Shown here: positions 31,701 through 43,329 of the stretch, in pieces
How the letters are laid out: each line of letters opens with the position of its first letter
How positions within the stretch are numbered: the stretch's first letter is position 1
Source: Zanthoxylum bungeanum
Lineage: Eukaryota; Streptophyta; Magnoliopsida; Sapindales; Rutaceae
Length of the DNA: 64,000 nucleotides
Direction: 5' to 3'
NCBI GenBank assembly: GCA_019454045.1
Contig: SKCR01017979.1
Location: 1 to 64,000 of the forward strand
Made by a program: the position numbers and the translations under genes
Notes under the pieces: model-generated
The model's input: the letters and a program-made list of their open reading frames with translations, nothing else
The model's database searches: none
What the model was told of the DNA's origin: nothing

Positions 31701-34637
31701 TATAGGACACAGAAATCGGCAACGCTGTTCTAGACTCGTGGCCTTGTTGGGAGTACGAAATAACATGGAGTCGCCACCCGGTGTGAACCGGGACAAAGAT
31801 TTAAGGCCGCACTCACCCCTCGCAAGGGAAGACCTCAAACCGTTGGGTTCGGAATGGTCCTTTACTTATGTCACTTGTCACGATATGATTTGTGCAATAA
31901 ACTAACTGAATCTATTCAACATGCATGCATAATAATAACAATGAGAACCTATATCTAAGTTCGCATACTTCAAGGTAAGTTGTCATGGCGGCAAACACGT
32001 AATAACATACAATCATCACACAAACATGGTTAATTATCTAATGCCGAAAATAAATAAGAATCTAAGCATAAATATAAATTATATCCCTAATGTAAAAAAA
32101 CCTAATCATGCATAAAGAAATAACTTTCTATCGACTAAATCATGCTTAAGACAAATAACATGCTAACAACCTAATCATGCTTCAATAACAAATAAATAAC
32201 CTACGAACTACATCATGCTCAAACACAAGTTTGGATGAGATGAAATACTTGTCTATTAAGTGGCACGTGGCGTTGTATCCCGAGTATAAATCGCACTACC
32301 GTCCATTCGGATTCGGCTACGGAATTTACGTCCGGGTTTCCATCCTATATACCACAAAAGGGAACACATATTCCGCTCATCCAACAATCACATCATGCCT
32401 CAAACGACTCTCATGCGATAATATTTCTAAAGTAAATAAAATAAACAAAAGATAATAAATAAAAAGGGTGCCCTCAGGTCTAACCTTTTTTGTCGTCTCT
32501 CGAAAGCGCGTTACACGGTCGTCGGAAGGGTTGATGTTCCTCAACTCTTCTGGTTCACTAATCCAATATTCTTCCTCGCTGTTTCGCTGTTTGGGCTGCT
32601 ATTTTTACTCCGTTTCGTGGTGTTTCTGGTTGCGGTATTTAGCTTACTGGTTTGCGGTAAATGGTGGACTGTTTTGCGGTTTTGGAGGGCTAAGGGGCTG
32701 CGGTTTTTTTGGTGTTATTTGGGGGAATTTCTGGACAGTTTATGATGCAGTGAGGAGCTGTATTGGGAGGGTATTGTGCGGTAATTTCAGGCTGTATGTA
32801 GGGGCTGTATGCGGCTATGAAGAGGGTGTGTGATTAGGTGTCGAAGCTAAGTGGGTTGTGGCTTAAGGGTGCTATTGACATATGGAGCAAGAGACAGGTT
32901 TGTGTTGTGGATTGTAAGCGTGGTGAAGGGGCGTGAGTGGAGTTGAAAGGCTGATTCTTGGTGCGTGGCTTTGAGGCTGGTCAGAGGGCTAATGTGTGCA
33001 GTTTGTGTGTGTGAAGGTGAGTGTACGTGTGGCGTGAAAGGCTGGAAGGGCAATTGGCGTGAGTGGGTGAGTTGTGGCTTGTGATGCGGCAATTTAAGGG
33101 TTTTGTTTGTTGCGTGGATGGGAGTTAGCAACGTGGGGGTGCATGTGGCGTTGAAAAGGGGATTTTGGTGTTAAGGTTGGCTGACTTGTGGGGTTCACTT
33201 TCGTGAGTGGGTTGGCTGATTGGTGAGACGCGTAGGTAGGGCTGCTAAGGATGTGAAGGCAGAGGGTGTGTGATGAGTGATCGTTGAGTGATAGTGGTTA
33301 AGGTGCTTGAAGCTATGGACAATGTGAGGGGCTCTGCGTGGTGTGATTAGGGTTGCTTTATGCGTGGCTTTGCCGAGAAGGGAGAGCAGTTAGAAGGCAA
33401 TGGCGTGTTGAGCGTGAAGAAAGTTAGGGGCAGTTTAGGGCTACGTGCGATTGGTTTGCTTATGCGCAGGCAGGTTTAAGGTTATTATTCTGTGTGTCTT
33501 TTTTGTGTGAATCTGCCGGGGTTCTCTTCATTCGGTGGGTTTTGGCTTATTTCACGTGGCTTTGTGTGTTCGGTTTGTGGCTTCTTCAAAGTGTGAGTTG
33601 TGCATTTTGTAGAGGAACGTGAGGTGTATCTTTAGGAGTGACGTGAGGTGTGTGTTTTTGAGAGGGGTTTGTGCGTGTGACTTTGTGTCTTAGTCGGTTG
33701 AGAGAGTGAGAGAAGAGTGAACATGTCTGGTTTGTGTGTGAGGTCATGGAGAGTCAAGAAGCAGGTGTCGTGGCTGTGTGTTCGGTATTGGTGAGCCGTG
33801 CAGGGTGAGTGAAAGGGGATATAAGTCAGTTCGTGGGGACTGTTTATTTTAGGGTTTACTTCCTCTTGCCGTGAATGGAGTTGGGAGAGAGAGGGCAGTT
33901 TGTTAGGCTTAGTCGTGAGGGCTGCTTTGGCATGGCTGTTTGTTTTATTTGAGAGGGAGAGGGCTGCCGTGGATCCAGAGAGGAGGGGAAGATGCGAGTG
34001 TTTCAAGAGATTAGATTTGTGGAGAGTGAAGAAGAGAGGTTCGAGAGATGCTCGTCGCGTTTAGGTTTGTTGTGAGAGATGAAGATTAGGGTTGTCGACA
34101 GTAGATGTTCAGAGAGAAAGGAAACTTTTTAGGGTTTGCTTTTGTTTGTTTGAGGTTTGTCTTATTTTTGGTTGAAGTGCCGTGTGAGAGAGAGAGGTTT
34201 ATATTTGTTTGTATGGATTTTATTTATAGTTGTCAATTAGGGTTTCTATGGATTTGTTTGAACAAGGAAAGAAATCAAATTAAAGGGGAATGAATTTAGT
34301 TCAATTATTTAAGGAAATAAATTATTTAAATTTGGTGAGGAATTATTTAAATTTGATTTTAATTTGGAAGTGATTTATTTGATTTTGGAAATGGTTTAAT
34401 TTAATTTTTGAATTGTGTTTTAAATGTTTTAATTATTTTGGATTGGGTTTGGTGTGTTTAAAAACAGAGGTCCAACAAGCGAACCCGAAGTGAAACAAGC
34501 GAGTTAAATCTGACAAAATGCTAATTTCCAACTTTACCCTTCCAACGTCTGTTTCCCGCGGCTTCCACAACTAAAGAGGTAGTGTCTCCATACGAGACTC
34601 ATCATCGGGCCTTATATGCAAAAATGCAGTGCCTACA
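31701..34637 (-). repeat. Ogre-like 5' LTR (about 2.9 kb)
   Basis: It runs in sense from TGTAGGCACTGC (34637) to the PBS. The middle (32480-34100) is rich in GTGTG and GTGAG words on the plus strand and holds several chance frames on both strands. It contains at 32258-32353 a 96-bp segment also found in CopB. The exact 3' end is uncertain because no CA end is obvious at the PBS. Confidence 0.65.
32258..32353 (-). other. 96-bp module shared with CopB (copy in the Ogre-like LTR)
   Basis: On the minus strand (element sense) it starts GGTATATAGGATGGAAACC and contains CCGAATCCGAATGGACGG and ACTCGGGATACAA. It matches 59562-59657 at 83 of 96 positions by my count, with 12 of the 13 differences being transitions. 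The opposite strand is open for 74 codons here (32231-32455), but the amino-acid changes between the copies do not look constrained. Confidence 0.75.
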
Positions 34638-35623
34638 GGGGCGTTACGTATCACCGTCCCCCAAGCCCCAAAATAGAACTGGGGGTGCTGATCTATGCTA
34701 CCACCAAAGCTCTGAACTATAGTCCAGGTACACGGACATATACCGTCATCGTAGCCCTGAAACTAGGATCTAAGGGGTTACGTATAGCCATCCCCCTAGT
34801 CCTGTACATGTGCACATGTCTATATAACCGTCAATTTCATGCTGTCTCAAGTTACATACTGGGGTGAGTTTTTACCTCATGCCCCGAAATCACAAAACAT
34901 GTACTGAAAAAAATTTATTTCTCAAATATACTGAGTAAAACACAACTGATGATAAAATGGCTAACGCCCTAAAGCAGAAAAGTAAATCTCGATTTTATAA
35001 GAATAATAAATCAATTAACAAAATCAACTTTAAGAAAGAAAGTGTCCACTCACTATGCTTAAGCTGGTTGGCACTCGCTTGTTGAAGGAAATTTCTGATT
35101 CCTGCGGCAATCTCATTCTTCTTGGTTTTCTTTACTCTCTAAACTCTCCTTTTGATACTTATCTTCTCATTTCTCTTCCCATTTCACTTATATAGTAGGA
35201 CCTAAATGATATTAAGAAAAGCATGGAAGAATTTAGAAAGATGGAGAAAGTTTGAGATTTATCCATTTGACCCCAAAAATCACTATTCATCCAAACTTTT
35301 GACTTGTGTTTTTTACCAGCTTCTGGTCCGAATTTGGGAAAATATTCAACGCAGAAGTTGTAGGTCTGGGTTTCAGCTTTCTGATGATATAAAATTCATA
35401 AAAATTATAGTTCATATGAAAAAGGTACGCCCTAATTACCACGGACTATCCAAATGGAACTGTGTACAGTCTCGTCCTGGGATCACAAAGAATTTACTGA
35501 CTGTCCCCAAAATCATAACATGCGTATATTTGTGTCTCAACATAATTTATTTTATGTGCCATAGTCCTGTACGTAAAAGTACTATTGTATGCAGTAGTAA
35601 AAACTATTGGTCGTTACACTGAC

Positions 35624-35975
35624 ATATGACATTAAGAGAAGTAAGGTGAGATTAACATATTCACCTTACATCATACCACAGAGAAAGTGACCTAATAATA
35701 ATTCAAGCTTGAGCTCTATAAATTATCACTCAGATAATTAGCTTTAAAAAATTGTCTCATCTCCTATTAACACAAAGTAATGGAGTTGATTACCTGTGTG
35801 AGAGGGCCAATCATTCACTTGTCTCACATACTTCTCATACTAAATAATAGTATATTTTTTTAAACATGTATCAACACAGTAAAATGTAAGCATTGAACAT
35901 AAATATTAATGAGTATTAACATTTGTAAACATTATTGGGAAAATTAACACATCAAAATATATAAATATATTAATA
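35624..35975 (-). mobile_element. CopC copia LTR, right part (probable)
   Basis: AT-rich DNA between the GypF target site and the polypurine-like ATATCAGGGATTG (minus strand, about 35979-35991) that precedes the CopC pol remnant. It is taken as the U3 side of the CopC 3' LTR. The exact start is uncertain. Confidence 0.4.
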
Positions 35976-35999
35976 TCTACACAATCCCTGATATTTTAA

Positions 36000-36797
36000 A
36001 TGTCTAACAAAGACATATATAGAAATAAGCTTGGTCAATGGATCTGCTACTACCTATTACGTAGAAATGTACTTCTTATTTACCTCTTTTCATGCAACTA
36101 TGACTTTTACGAAGTTATATTTGGTATCCATATGTGTCATTTTACAATGGAATTTTGGGTCTTTTGTGTAGGCTATTGCTGCTTCACTATCACAGTTAAC
36201 TACTACTGGACCAAAAGCATCATTTGACATACCCAATTGATCCAAGAACCTTTTCAACCACACAGCATCTTGTAAGGTAGATTGTTTCTTATTGCTCCAC
36301 GATATGACACCATTGTTAAGTAAAAAAAAAAATCGGAGGTAGATTTTCTTTTATCTAAATCTCCTCCCTAATCAGTATCGGTATAGCCTCGCAATCGTAG
36401 ATCATTCCCTTGATAACACAATGAGTAATCAGATGTCCCTTTCAGATACCTAAATATTCTCTTAATTGCTTTCTAATGTGCTAGTCCTGGATTGGATTGG
36501 TATCTACTTATCATTCCAACAACAAAACAGATATCAGGTCTCGTACACAATATTGTGTACATTAAGCTTCTAACTGCATTTACATAAGGAACTTTCTTCA
36601 TTTTTTCCTACTCATGTGGAGTTTCAGGACACAATCTATGACTTAAAACTTTAATTTTTGTGATAGGAGTATAATGGGTTGACAAGCCTGTATTTGGAAG
36701 TGCTCAAGAATTTTCTTTATGTATGACTTTTGTGAAAGAGATAATAATTTCTTTTAACGATCCATTGAGATCTTAACCCCAAGAATATATACAAATT
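36000..36797 (-). pseudogene. CopC copia reverse transcriptase C-terminus and RNase H
   Basis: Minus-strand copia pol debris. In sense it reads YILGVKISMDR at about 36790, RSLMYTILCTRPDICFVVG near 36540, RYLKGTSDYSL near 36440, SWSNKKQST near 36300, VVNCDSEAAIAYTKDPKF near 36190, and VVADPLTKLISIY near 36040. These are the last reverse transcriptase helices, the RNase H domain and the usual LTK tail of Ty1/copia. The segment between KKQST and VWLKRFL, which normally carries the S-T-E-A-E catalytic motif, is missing by about 20 codons. Stops and shifts are present. The upstream pol is cut off at 36797 by another LTR piece. Confidence 0.8.
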
Positions 36798-37082
36798 TCA
36801 AAAAATGTTCAACATAAAATTTTTCGTCTCGAAAAAACGAGTCCAATGGTTAAAAATCAGCTCAATCGGAATTCTTTTGCTATTTTTATAGCTGAAATAA
36901 GAAACTTTTACGCGTATAATGATATAAAGAGATATCGTGTAACCGGTTCTCGAAACCACGTGTTTTCCAACGCGACAAAGCTTCACTTTAAAAAGTTTCG
37001 ATCTATTTTCCAACACATAAGTTCTTATTTAACTTTAATTCGGAAACCTTTTAGAACTACGTCGAAATGTTAGGGATATTAC
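36798..37082 (-). mobile_element. Gypsy-type LTR fragment
   Basis: On the minus strand it begins TGTAATATCCCTAACATTTC, a TGTAAC-type gypsy LTR start, and continues about 285 bp before the CopC junction. Only one end is present. It separates CopC from the repeat at 37084. Confidence 0.5.
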
Positions 37083-37083
37083 A

Positions 37084-37211
37084 GAATTGTTCTCCTATGT
37101 TAGTCATAATTGATTTAAATTTTCATTCGCTTTTTTGCAGAGAGTCCATACACTAGAGTCCTCCCTATAACTTTTTCACCAGTTTCCCTCATCACGCTTG
37201 CTATTCTGACT
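37084..37211. repeat. Dispersed repeat copy 2 (partner at 19081-19210)
   Basis: It matches the copy at 19081 from GAATTGTTCTC to ATTCTGACT in the same orientation. It starts one base after the LTR fragment, so the original left part of this copy was probably displaced. Confidence 0.75.
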
Positions 37212-38798
37212 TACAAGGAGTGAAAATCAAAAGCTACAACAAGAACTCTAGTTGGATATATATTATTTATTGCAACTTCACATAATTCTTGAGTTAATTA
37301 AGAAAAATTTTTGGATCTTTCCGAGATAACCAAATCAAGCCGGATTTCAATGATTTCAGTTTTAATAATCTTAAAATATCATTACAAACTAATTCATGCC
37401 ACTAGTTAACTTGAATCCTCAATTTACGTGTTTTTAGAAAATCTTCCGAAAAAGTTTCCGCAGACGCTACGGAAGAGTCTCGAACCCTCTGAACATGCCC
37501 GAATTTATCTAAACATTATAGCATCGTCATATTTATAAATATATATATATATATATATATAAATATCTATCATTAAGATAAAAAAACAAATCAATACACG
37601 CAAAACTCACTTTTACCGAACACTTACTTAATCTATCGGATCGATCCAACTCGTTCCGTTTTCACTCAGATCCACCAAATACATATATTCAATATACTCA
37701 TAGCCAAATAATTCAATTTATTTCCATACGCTATTCTATGAAGCAACTAGATACATCTGAACATTTAACATAAAACTTGAAATTAGTGACTTCTTACTGT
37801 AAGGTCTTACCAAGATTTTGAGGACATATATGGACTAAAAATGATCCCAGGAACGTGTTGGAATCGGCGGAATTCTGATCGAAGCTACTGATCATTCGTA
37901 GGTCACTATACACCAAAACTTCCTTTCTTGTTTCGCGTGCCACCGTGTACAAAATGAAAAACCTGTCACCGCTAACTTTTTGTACTCTCCAAGCCCTTCA
38001 ATTTGGCGAGTGGCTTGGACCGTGAAACGAAGCAATGAGCTGAGATCGAGAAATCCAAGCCGTATGTTATCTCCTCTGTTTCACGCTATTGTCGCATTTT
38101 CGTCATCGCCGCTGGCCACCATTGGACGTAGGGTGGCTAAACGCATCTTCTAGTGTCATCACGATGGCCGGCCGTGGCCAGCTGGCCACCGACGTGACCA
38201 GGCTGTCGCTGGTTCCATGTTTTAGACGAGGGTGCGCATGTGAGATGTGGAAAACATATAAATTTTTTGCAATTTCTTGAAACTTATAAAATTTTTCCAA
38301 TTTCTTGAAACTTAGAGAATTTTTCAAAAATTACAATCTGACCCTGTGAAATTACAATCAGATCCCTGCCATGGGACTTTCACGAAAATTCATAATTTAG
38401 AAGCCCGTTTGATGTAATTACAAAAGGAGGATTTTGATAACACAAGGAATGGTCTTCCTAAAGGGACTTGTATATTCAAATTTACAATATGTTATAGTTG
38501 TTTCAAAGATTTTCTAATAAATATAAAATATTATTTCATGTTATTCAAATAATAATATGATAAAATAACAAGATGACAATTATAATAGCTCAAAAGTTTA
38601 AAATCTCTCTATCAATTTGGTAGTTTTATACAATGTTTGGATACCCCCATCGACCTAGTCAGTTTCATTACTTTCAAAAGATTAAATTTTCAGATTTTAC
38701 TAGTCGAGATAAAATGGCATTTTTAATTCCCAAAAACTTTACACAAAATGCAACCACATACTCCATAAAATTTGAAAAGAGCTTTTGGAAGCTTTTAC
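37212..38798. other. Spacer with a TA repeat and a GC-rich patch
   Basis: Mostly AT-rich. A TA microsatellite lies at 37537-37560. At 38095-38240 the base composition shifts to GC-rich, with a compact inverted repeat around GGCCGTGGCCAGCTGGCC (38168-38185). The open frames there (38089-38280 and its opposite) overlap each other and show no domain. No gene is supported. Confidence 0.5.
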
Positions 38799-39475
38799 TG
38801 TTGGGTTTCTCTAAGTCCCGAGGATCGATTAAAGCAATGAAACAAGTGCGAATACAACGAAGAAGTTACGAAATACTTACATCGATCGGTTGAGGTGATG
38901 CGTTGAAGACAAAAATTCTTTTCTTCCTCCAAGATAGCTTACGGCAGTGGGCTGAATTTGTCCTCCAATTTTCGGCCATGGATGGTCCACCAAGCTCCAA
39001 GCTTTGTGTTGAAATTCCATGCTCACATGTCCTATCACATTCGCGTGACCTCGAATGTGTGGGCTTCTCCTTCAAGTTCACGGCAGAAACCAGAAAAATG
39101 AAGAGAGAAAGATGGTCATAGACCGTGTGAGAGAGGGAGAATGAAAGAGATAGAGAGTGATGGTTGTAACAAAAAATTGTATTAGTTAATTTTTTTCAAA
39201 AAACAAATAAACATATACCAGTTTTCCTTTTCCAAAAAGTCAAGGCTTTAATGCCAACAACCTCCATCAACTTTACACATCACTCAAGTGACAAGTTGTC
39301 ACATCAATCAAATTGACAAGTGATTTGACGCTTGATGTGACTTGTGGGTCGCACTTGAATTCGAAATGCGAGTGCGCCCGCAAACACTCCCGGGCTCGGG
39401 TTCGCTAACTCCAAATTAACGAATTTTCTGTTGCGACGTAATTAATTAATTATGCCTAGCAAAATCATTATTCAC
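38799..39475 (-). repeat. E4 3' LTR, truncated
   Basis: About 677 bp of LTR remain, closely matching 54132-54846. It stops at ATTCAC (39470-39475), where the inverted LTR of the nested copy begins. Confidence 0.88.
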
Positions 39476-40501
39476 CGATGACGTATGACTCGCACTCTAA
39501 ATTATTCTGGGATTAATTAGAAGAGAGAGAAAATTAAGCTGGGATTAATTGCAGAGATATTTTATCTGGGATAAAATATAAATTTAAAGAGAGATAACGA
39601 TTAATTTGGAATTAATCGAAGAATTAATATATTTGATATATTAAACGAAATTAGATTTCGACGCGGAATTAAAATTAGATTTTATTTCGGGCGAACGAAT
39701 TAATTTAGAATTAATTTGTTAGCGATGTGAATAATGATTTCGCTAGGCGTAATCATTTAAATACGACGCAACAGAAAATTCGTTAATTTAGAATTAACGA
39801 ACCCGAGCCGGAGATTATTTGCTAGCGTATTCACATTTCGAATTCGAGTGCGGCACGCAAGTTAAATCAAGCGTCAAATCGCTAGTCACAACTAGCGTCA
39901 CATCATTTGTCAATCAAATGATGGATGTCTTTCACTTTGAGTGATTGACGCAAGTCACTATTAATGATTGATGGATTGATGTGAGTTGACAGAAGTGGTT
40001 GGAGCCTTTAATTGTTTGACTTTTGAAAGCCAAATTCACATGAAATGAATTTGAAATTCAAATGTGTGTATTTAATACACAAATTTGGAACCAACATCAC
40101 AATTTCTTCTTTCTCTCATATATCTCATCCTCACGCCCTTGGGGAAAAAAATGCTCACTGGTTTCTCAAAAAACTGAGCAGTGAAGGGAAGTTAGAGTGG
40201 GTTTTGTGGCAAAATCACAAGTGCTAGCACACTTACGAGACATGTGAAGGTGATAGGGAAGTCCACCAATGAGCTGGGAATCGTTCAATGAAGCTTGGAG
40301 CTTGTTCGAGGAGCTCAAAACAAAAAAAATGGAGGAGCAGTCCACTACTCACTGCCGAATGCAGTCCAAGGCAGAAAATGGAGTTTCGTTGCTTGCCGCA
40401 TCGCTCAACCGCTCGATGTGAGTATTTCGCAACTTCGTCGATTTCTATTCGCACTTGATTTATGCTTATTATTGATCTTGGGACCTTAATAGAAACCAAC
40501 A
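39476..40501 (+). repeat. E2 5' LTR, lacking its first ~1 kb
   Basis: It matches 47352-48395 of the 3' LTR and keeps the palindrome array (39495-39800) and U5. The missing U3 start means it probably lacks part of the promoter region. Confidence 0.88.
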
Positions 40502-40516
40502 ATGGCATCTAGAGCA
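40502..40516 (+). promoter_or_regulatory. E2 primer binding site (variant)
   Basis: ATGGCATCTAGAGC directly follows CCAACA. Relative to TGGTATCAGAGC it has a T-to-C change and extra bases, so priming may have been impaired. Confidence 0.75.
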
Positions 40517-43250
40517 AGGTTTGAGCATGAAAAAGTTTAGGGATTAAAATTTGGGTAATTTGTATTTGAGCATGATTTGAATGAATTGGATGTTTGAGTA
40601 TGCTTAATACATGTTTAATTGAATATTGATTGGATCAATTTCATGAATTAATGTTTGGAACATTTTTCCCTAAATATTTGGGCTTGGCCGAATATGAGTT
40701 GCCCTAAATGTCTTGGTGATTTTTTGATTTTTGATCATTGGATGACTTGAATCAATTGGGAATGTTGATTTAATAGTGATTATGGATTCAATTGGATTGA
40801 AATCGAAATCGGTTTAAAATTCCCTATGATTGCTGAGAGTTATAAGCATGTAATTGGGTTTGATTTTAATCAAAATGTGTTGGACATGTGATGATGAAAA
40901 TGAGCATGATTAATTATATAAATTGATGTTTTAGAAATGTTAATTTGGGTGATTAATCATGATATACACTTTAGGTTAATTAAATGTGAAATTGGATTTC
41001 TTGTATTTAATTAATTGAGCCTTAAAATTGGATTTGGGCTTTAAGTGTTGTAAATGGGCTTATTGGGCTTTGTTGTACAAAGTTGGGTTTAGGCAAAAAT
41101 TGGTTGGATCCAATTGGCCCCAAAACTGCATCCATAAAGCCCAAATGCGACTTAATGGACCTTTAAAGTTTAATTGGGCCTAATGGGCCAAAATTGATTT
41201 CTGGGCTTATGGGGTCATTCCCGGATTGGATTTTGGTTATTCGATTTGACACGAGTTGACCAAAATTCCACGCCTTAAGAAATTAATTAAAAGCCCATTG
41301 GACTTTAATTAAATTGACGTTGGACGTTAATCGGGCTTTGAGACCCGTAACGATTAAATTTGGAATTTAAGTCGTAAAAGTTTATTAATAAAGTGTAGTA
41401 TTTAATTTGGAATTAAATAGCGAATTAGTATTAAATGCATATTAAATTAGATTTAATGTTGTAGTTTAATTTAATTCGAGAATATGTACTTTGAGTACTT
41501 ATTCGCAAAACGAGTTTGACTCGAACAAAATCAAATCGTTGTTTGAACATTGGATGATCACTAATTATTAGATTAATTAATTTGATTAGATTGATTGATA
41601 ACATGCTTGTGTGAATACATGGTTGCGATGCATGAATAATGTATATCAGATGGATATTAGATAGGTGGGACAATTTTAGAAATTATTGTAATAAATTTGA
41701 TTTATTAAATTGGACCTGTGTGTCCAGCCTTATTACCTCCAAATTCTTTGTATTCACTTCTCACCTATTCCCCTCAATGTAAATGAGGTTTCTTTAGAAG
41801 TGTAGTGTAACGGGTAGAAGTAATACATGTGTAAGCGGGAGAGAGAAATAGAGAGATTTGATCTAGGATAAAATTGGGTAAAGTATCCATCCGCATATCA
41901 TTATTACTTTATTTATACGCGCTTTATTATGTGTTTAGAATGCATGTTTAAGGGTGTATGATGATGAGACCTTAACAAAGATAATAAATTGGTTGCCAAT
42001 TTGCACTCGAAAAACCCTCGCAAAATATTAAGCGTTTTTCCTTCCATTGAGTGATTCTCACTCAAGATCCGAGACTGGCATTGGCTTGTTGGCCAAAGTC
42101 AAGGCCTTTTTCCGTCGAGGATGTGTTTGAATCACGAAGGCTTTGTTCCATATTGGTGTCTTGTCCAAGTTGTGGTTTGTTGGCCAAAGCCATGACCACT
42201 TCTTGTCCATCGACATTGATTACGAAGCTTTCCATGGTCAATGGGTCACGCTTGACTGGGATCACTAAGTTTGTTGTGCCAAAGCCAAGGCTTAGTTGAT
42301 TTAGAGGAAAAAGGTTAGGTAATACATTGGATGTATTGGCATATATAAGATATATGTTTCGGACTTGGATGTCCCCCTACCGGATCTAGGAATTGGATTG
42401 GATCCAATCGATCTTAGAGATCTACCTAGTTAATTATCATACAATTTGTTGGCCAAAGTCAAGATTGTGTGATATTTAACGGGATCCTAGCCCACTAGGA
42501 AACGCGGTTTCCCGAGTACTCGACAAAGGGTTAGAGGCTCACCGAAAAATAGTGGGAGGCAATAATTGAATTTGCAATATTCGTTTATTTACTTGCCATA
42601 CGCGCTCAATTCAAATATCATTCATCAAAGAAATTAAATGTTAGTTGGACTAATATTTAAATGTTGTTTTAATAAATAGTTGGACTATATTCAAACTATT
42701 CTCTTATAGTTGATTTTATAATTGGATTATAGTAATCAATATAATTGATTTTAATCTATTAAATTATAGTTGATTAAATAGTTGGACTATTGTAATCATT
42801 ATAATAAATATTACCTTAATCGTTGATTAAATAGTTGGACTATTAAAATCAAGATAAAATTGAAAGATTGACGTTTAATACATAATCCTAGGGAAAATGT
42901 ATTTAATGGTTTAATTTTCAAATTGGGAATAATTTTCAGGATGGTCCTGGAAAATAATAAGTTACTTTATTTGATAAAATAACATATTATGCCTAAAGCC
43001 CGGATTTAAGCAAATAGAAGAGCATAATCTTTGGAAGATTTATGTGATGATAACTTTAGGGCTTAATCCATTAAGCTTGTCGCAGTAGACACCTTAATTT
43101 CTGAATTAGAACTAAGGATTAGATCCTTAAAGTATGATAATGAAATTGAAGGATCTTCATAAATCTATATTTAGATTTTAGAAGTACTAAATTACAATTA
43201 ATAACTCTTGGAGAGTTAATGACTATTCTCAAGGAGATAAAGTCAAAATT
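40517..43250 (+). other. E2 leader, no recognised gene
   Basis: Mirror copy of the E1 leader. It has the TGGGC/GCCCA cluster at 41030-41350, the TTGTTGGCCAAAGTC words with the 67-codon antisense frame at 42062-42265, and TAGTTGGACTA repeats at 42640-42850. Confidence 0.7.
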
Positions 43251-43329
43251 TGCAATTAGGCAAGTAGCGCAAGGCGCACTTTACTTCAATATTCTAGAAG
43301 GCCAAGGCTTGGCCAAAGGCTTCTGGAGT

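Larger units (their letters stand above)
29763..34637 (-). mobile_element. Ogre/Tat-like fragment: 5' LTR, PBS and leader
   Basis: In minus-strand sense the fragment begins TGTAGGCACTGC at 34637, runs through an LTR of about 2.9 kb, a PBS at 31681-31697, and about 1.9 kb of leader, and stops abruptly at 29763. The PBS TGGCGACTCCACTGGGG is the type used by Ogre/Tat gypsy elements. Gag, pol and the 3' LTR are absent. The left break falls inside a GypF LTR and is not a transposon end, so a deletion is inferred. Confidence 0.75.
26734..35618 (-). mobile_element. GypF: gypsy-type element, disrupted by two nested insertions
   Basis: It is bounded by TGTAACATCC on the left and GTCGTTACA on the right, with a perfect CTGAC target duplication (26729-26733, 35619-35623). 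On the minus strand the right end reads TGTAACGACCAATAG and the following sequence parallels the GypR LTR. Only LTR sequence of this element is left: 26734-27411 plus 29284-29762, and 34638-35618. The segments 29407-29762 and 34638-34992 are two copies of the same LTR part, so both LTRs are probably represented, with the interior lost to the Ogre-like insertion and a deletion. Confidence 0.82.

Noticed and set aside
32231..32455. 74-codon frame over the 96-bp shared module as a possible conserved protein
   Set aside because: Between the two copies about seven amino-acid changes accompany thirteen base changes, no sign of protein constraint. The match is better explained at DNA level.
32468..34006. 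Long frames on both strands in the Ogre-like LTR (121, 94 and 124 codons)
   Set aside because: They overlap on opposite strands in GTGTG/GTGAG-biased DNA, have low-complexity composition and no domain.
34616..35622. Frames of 83 and 138 codons (34616-34867, 35206-35622)
   Set aside because: They lie inside GypF LTR sequence and do not recur as open frames in the other LTR copies.
36000..36227. 75-codon plus-strand frame
   Set aside because: It is the reverse side of the CopC RNase H relic, which is clearly on the minus strand.
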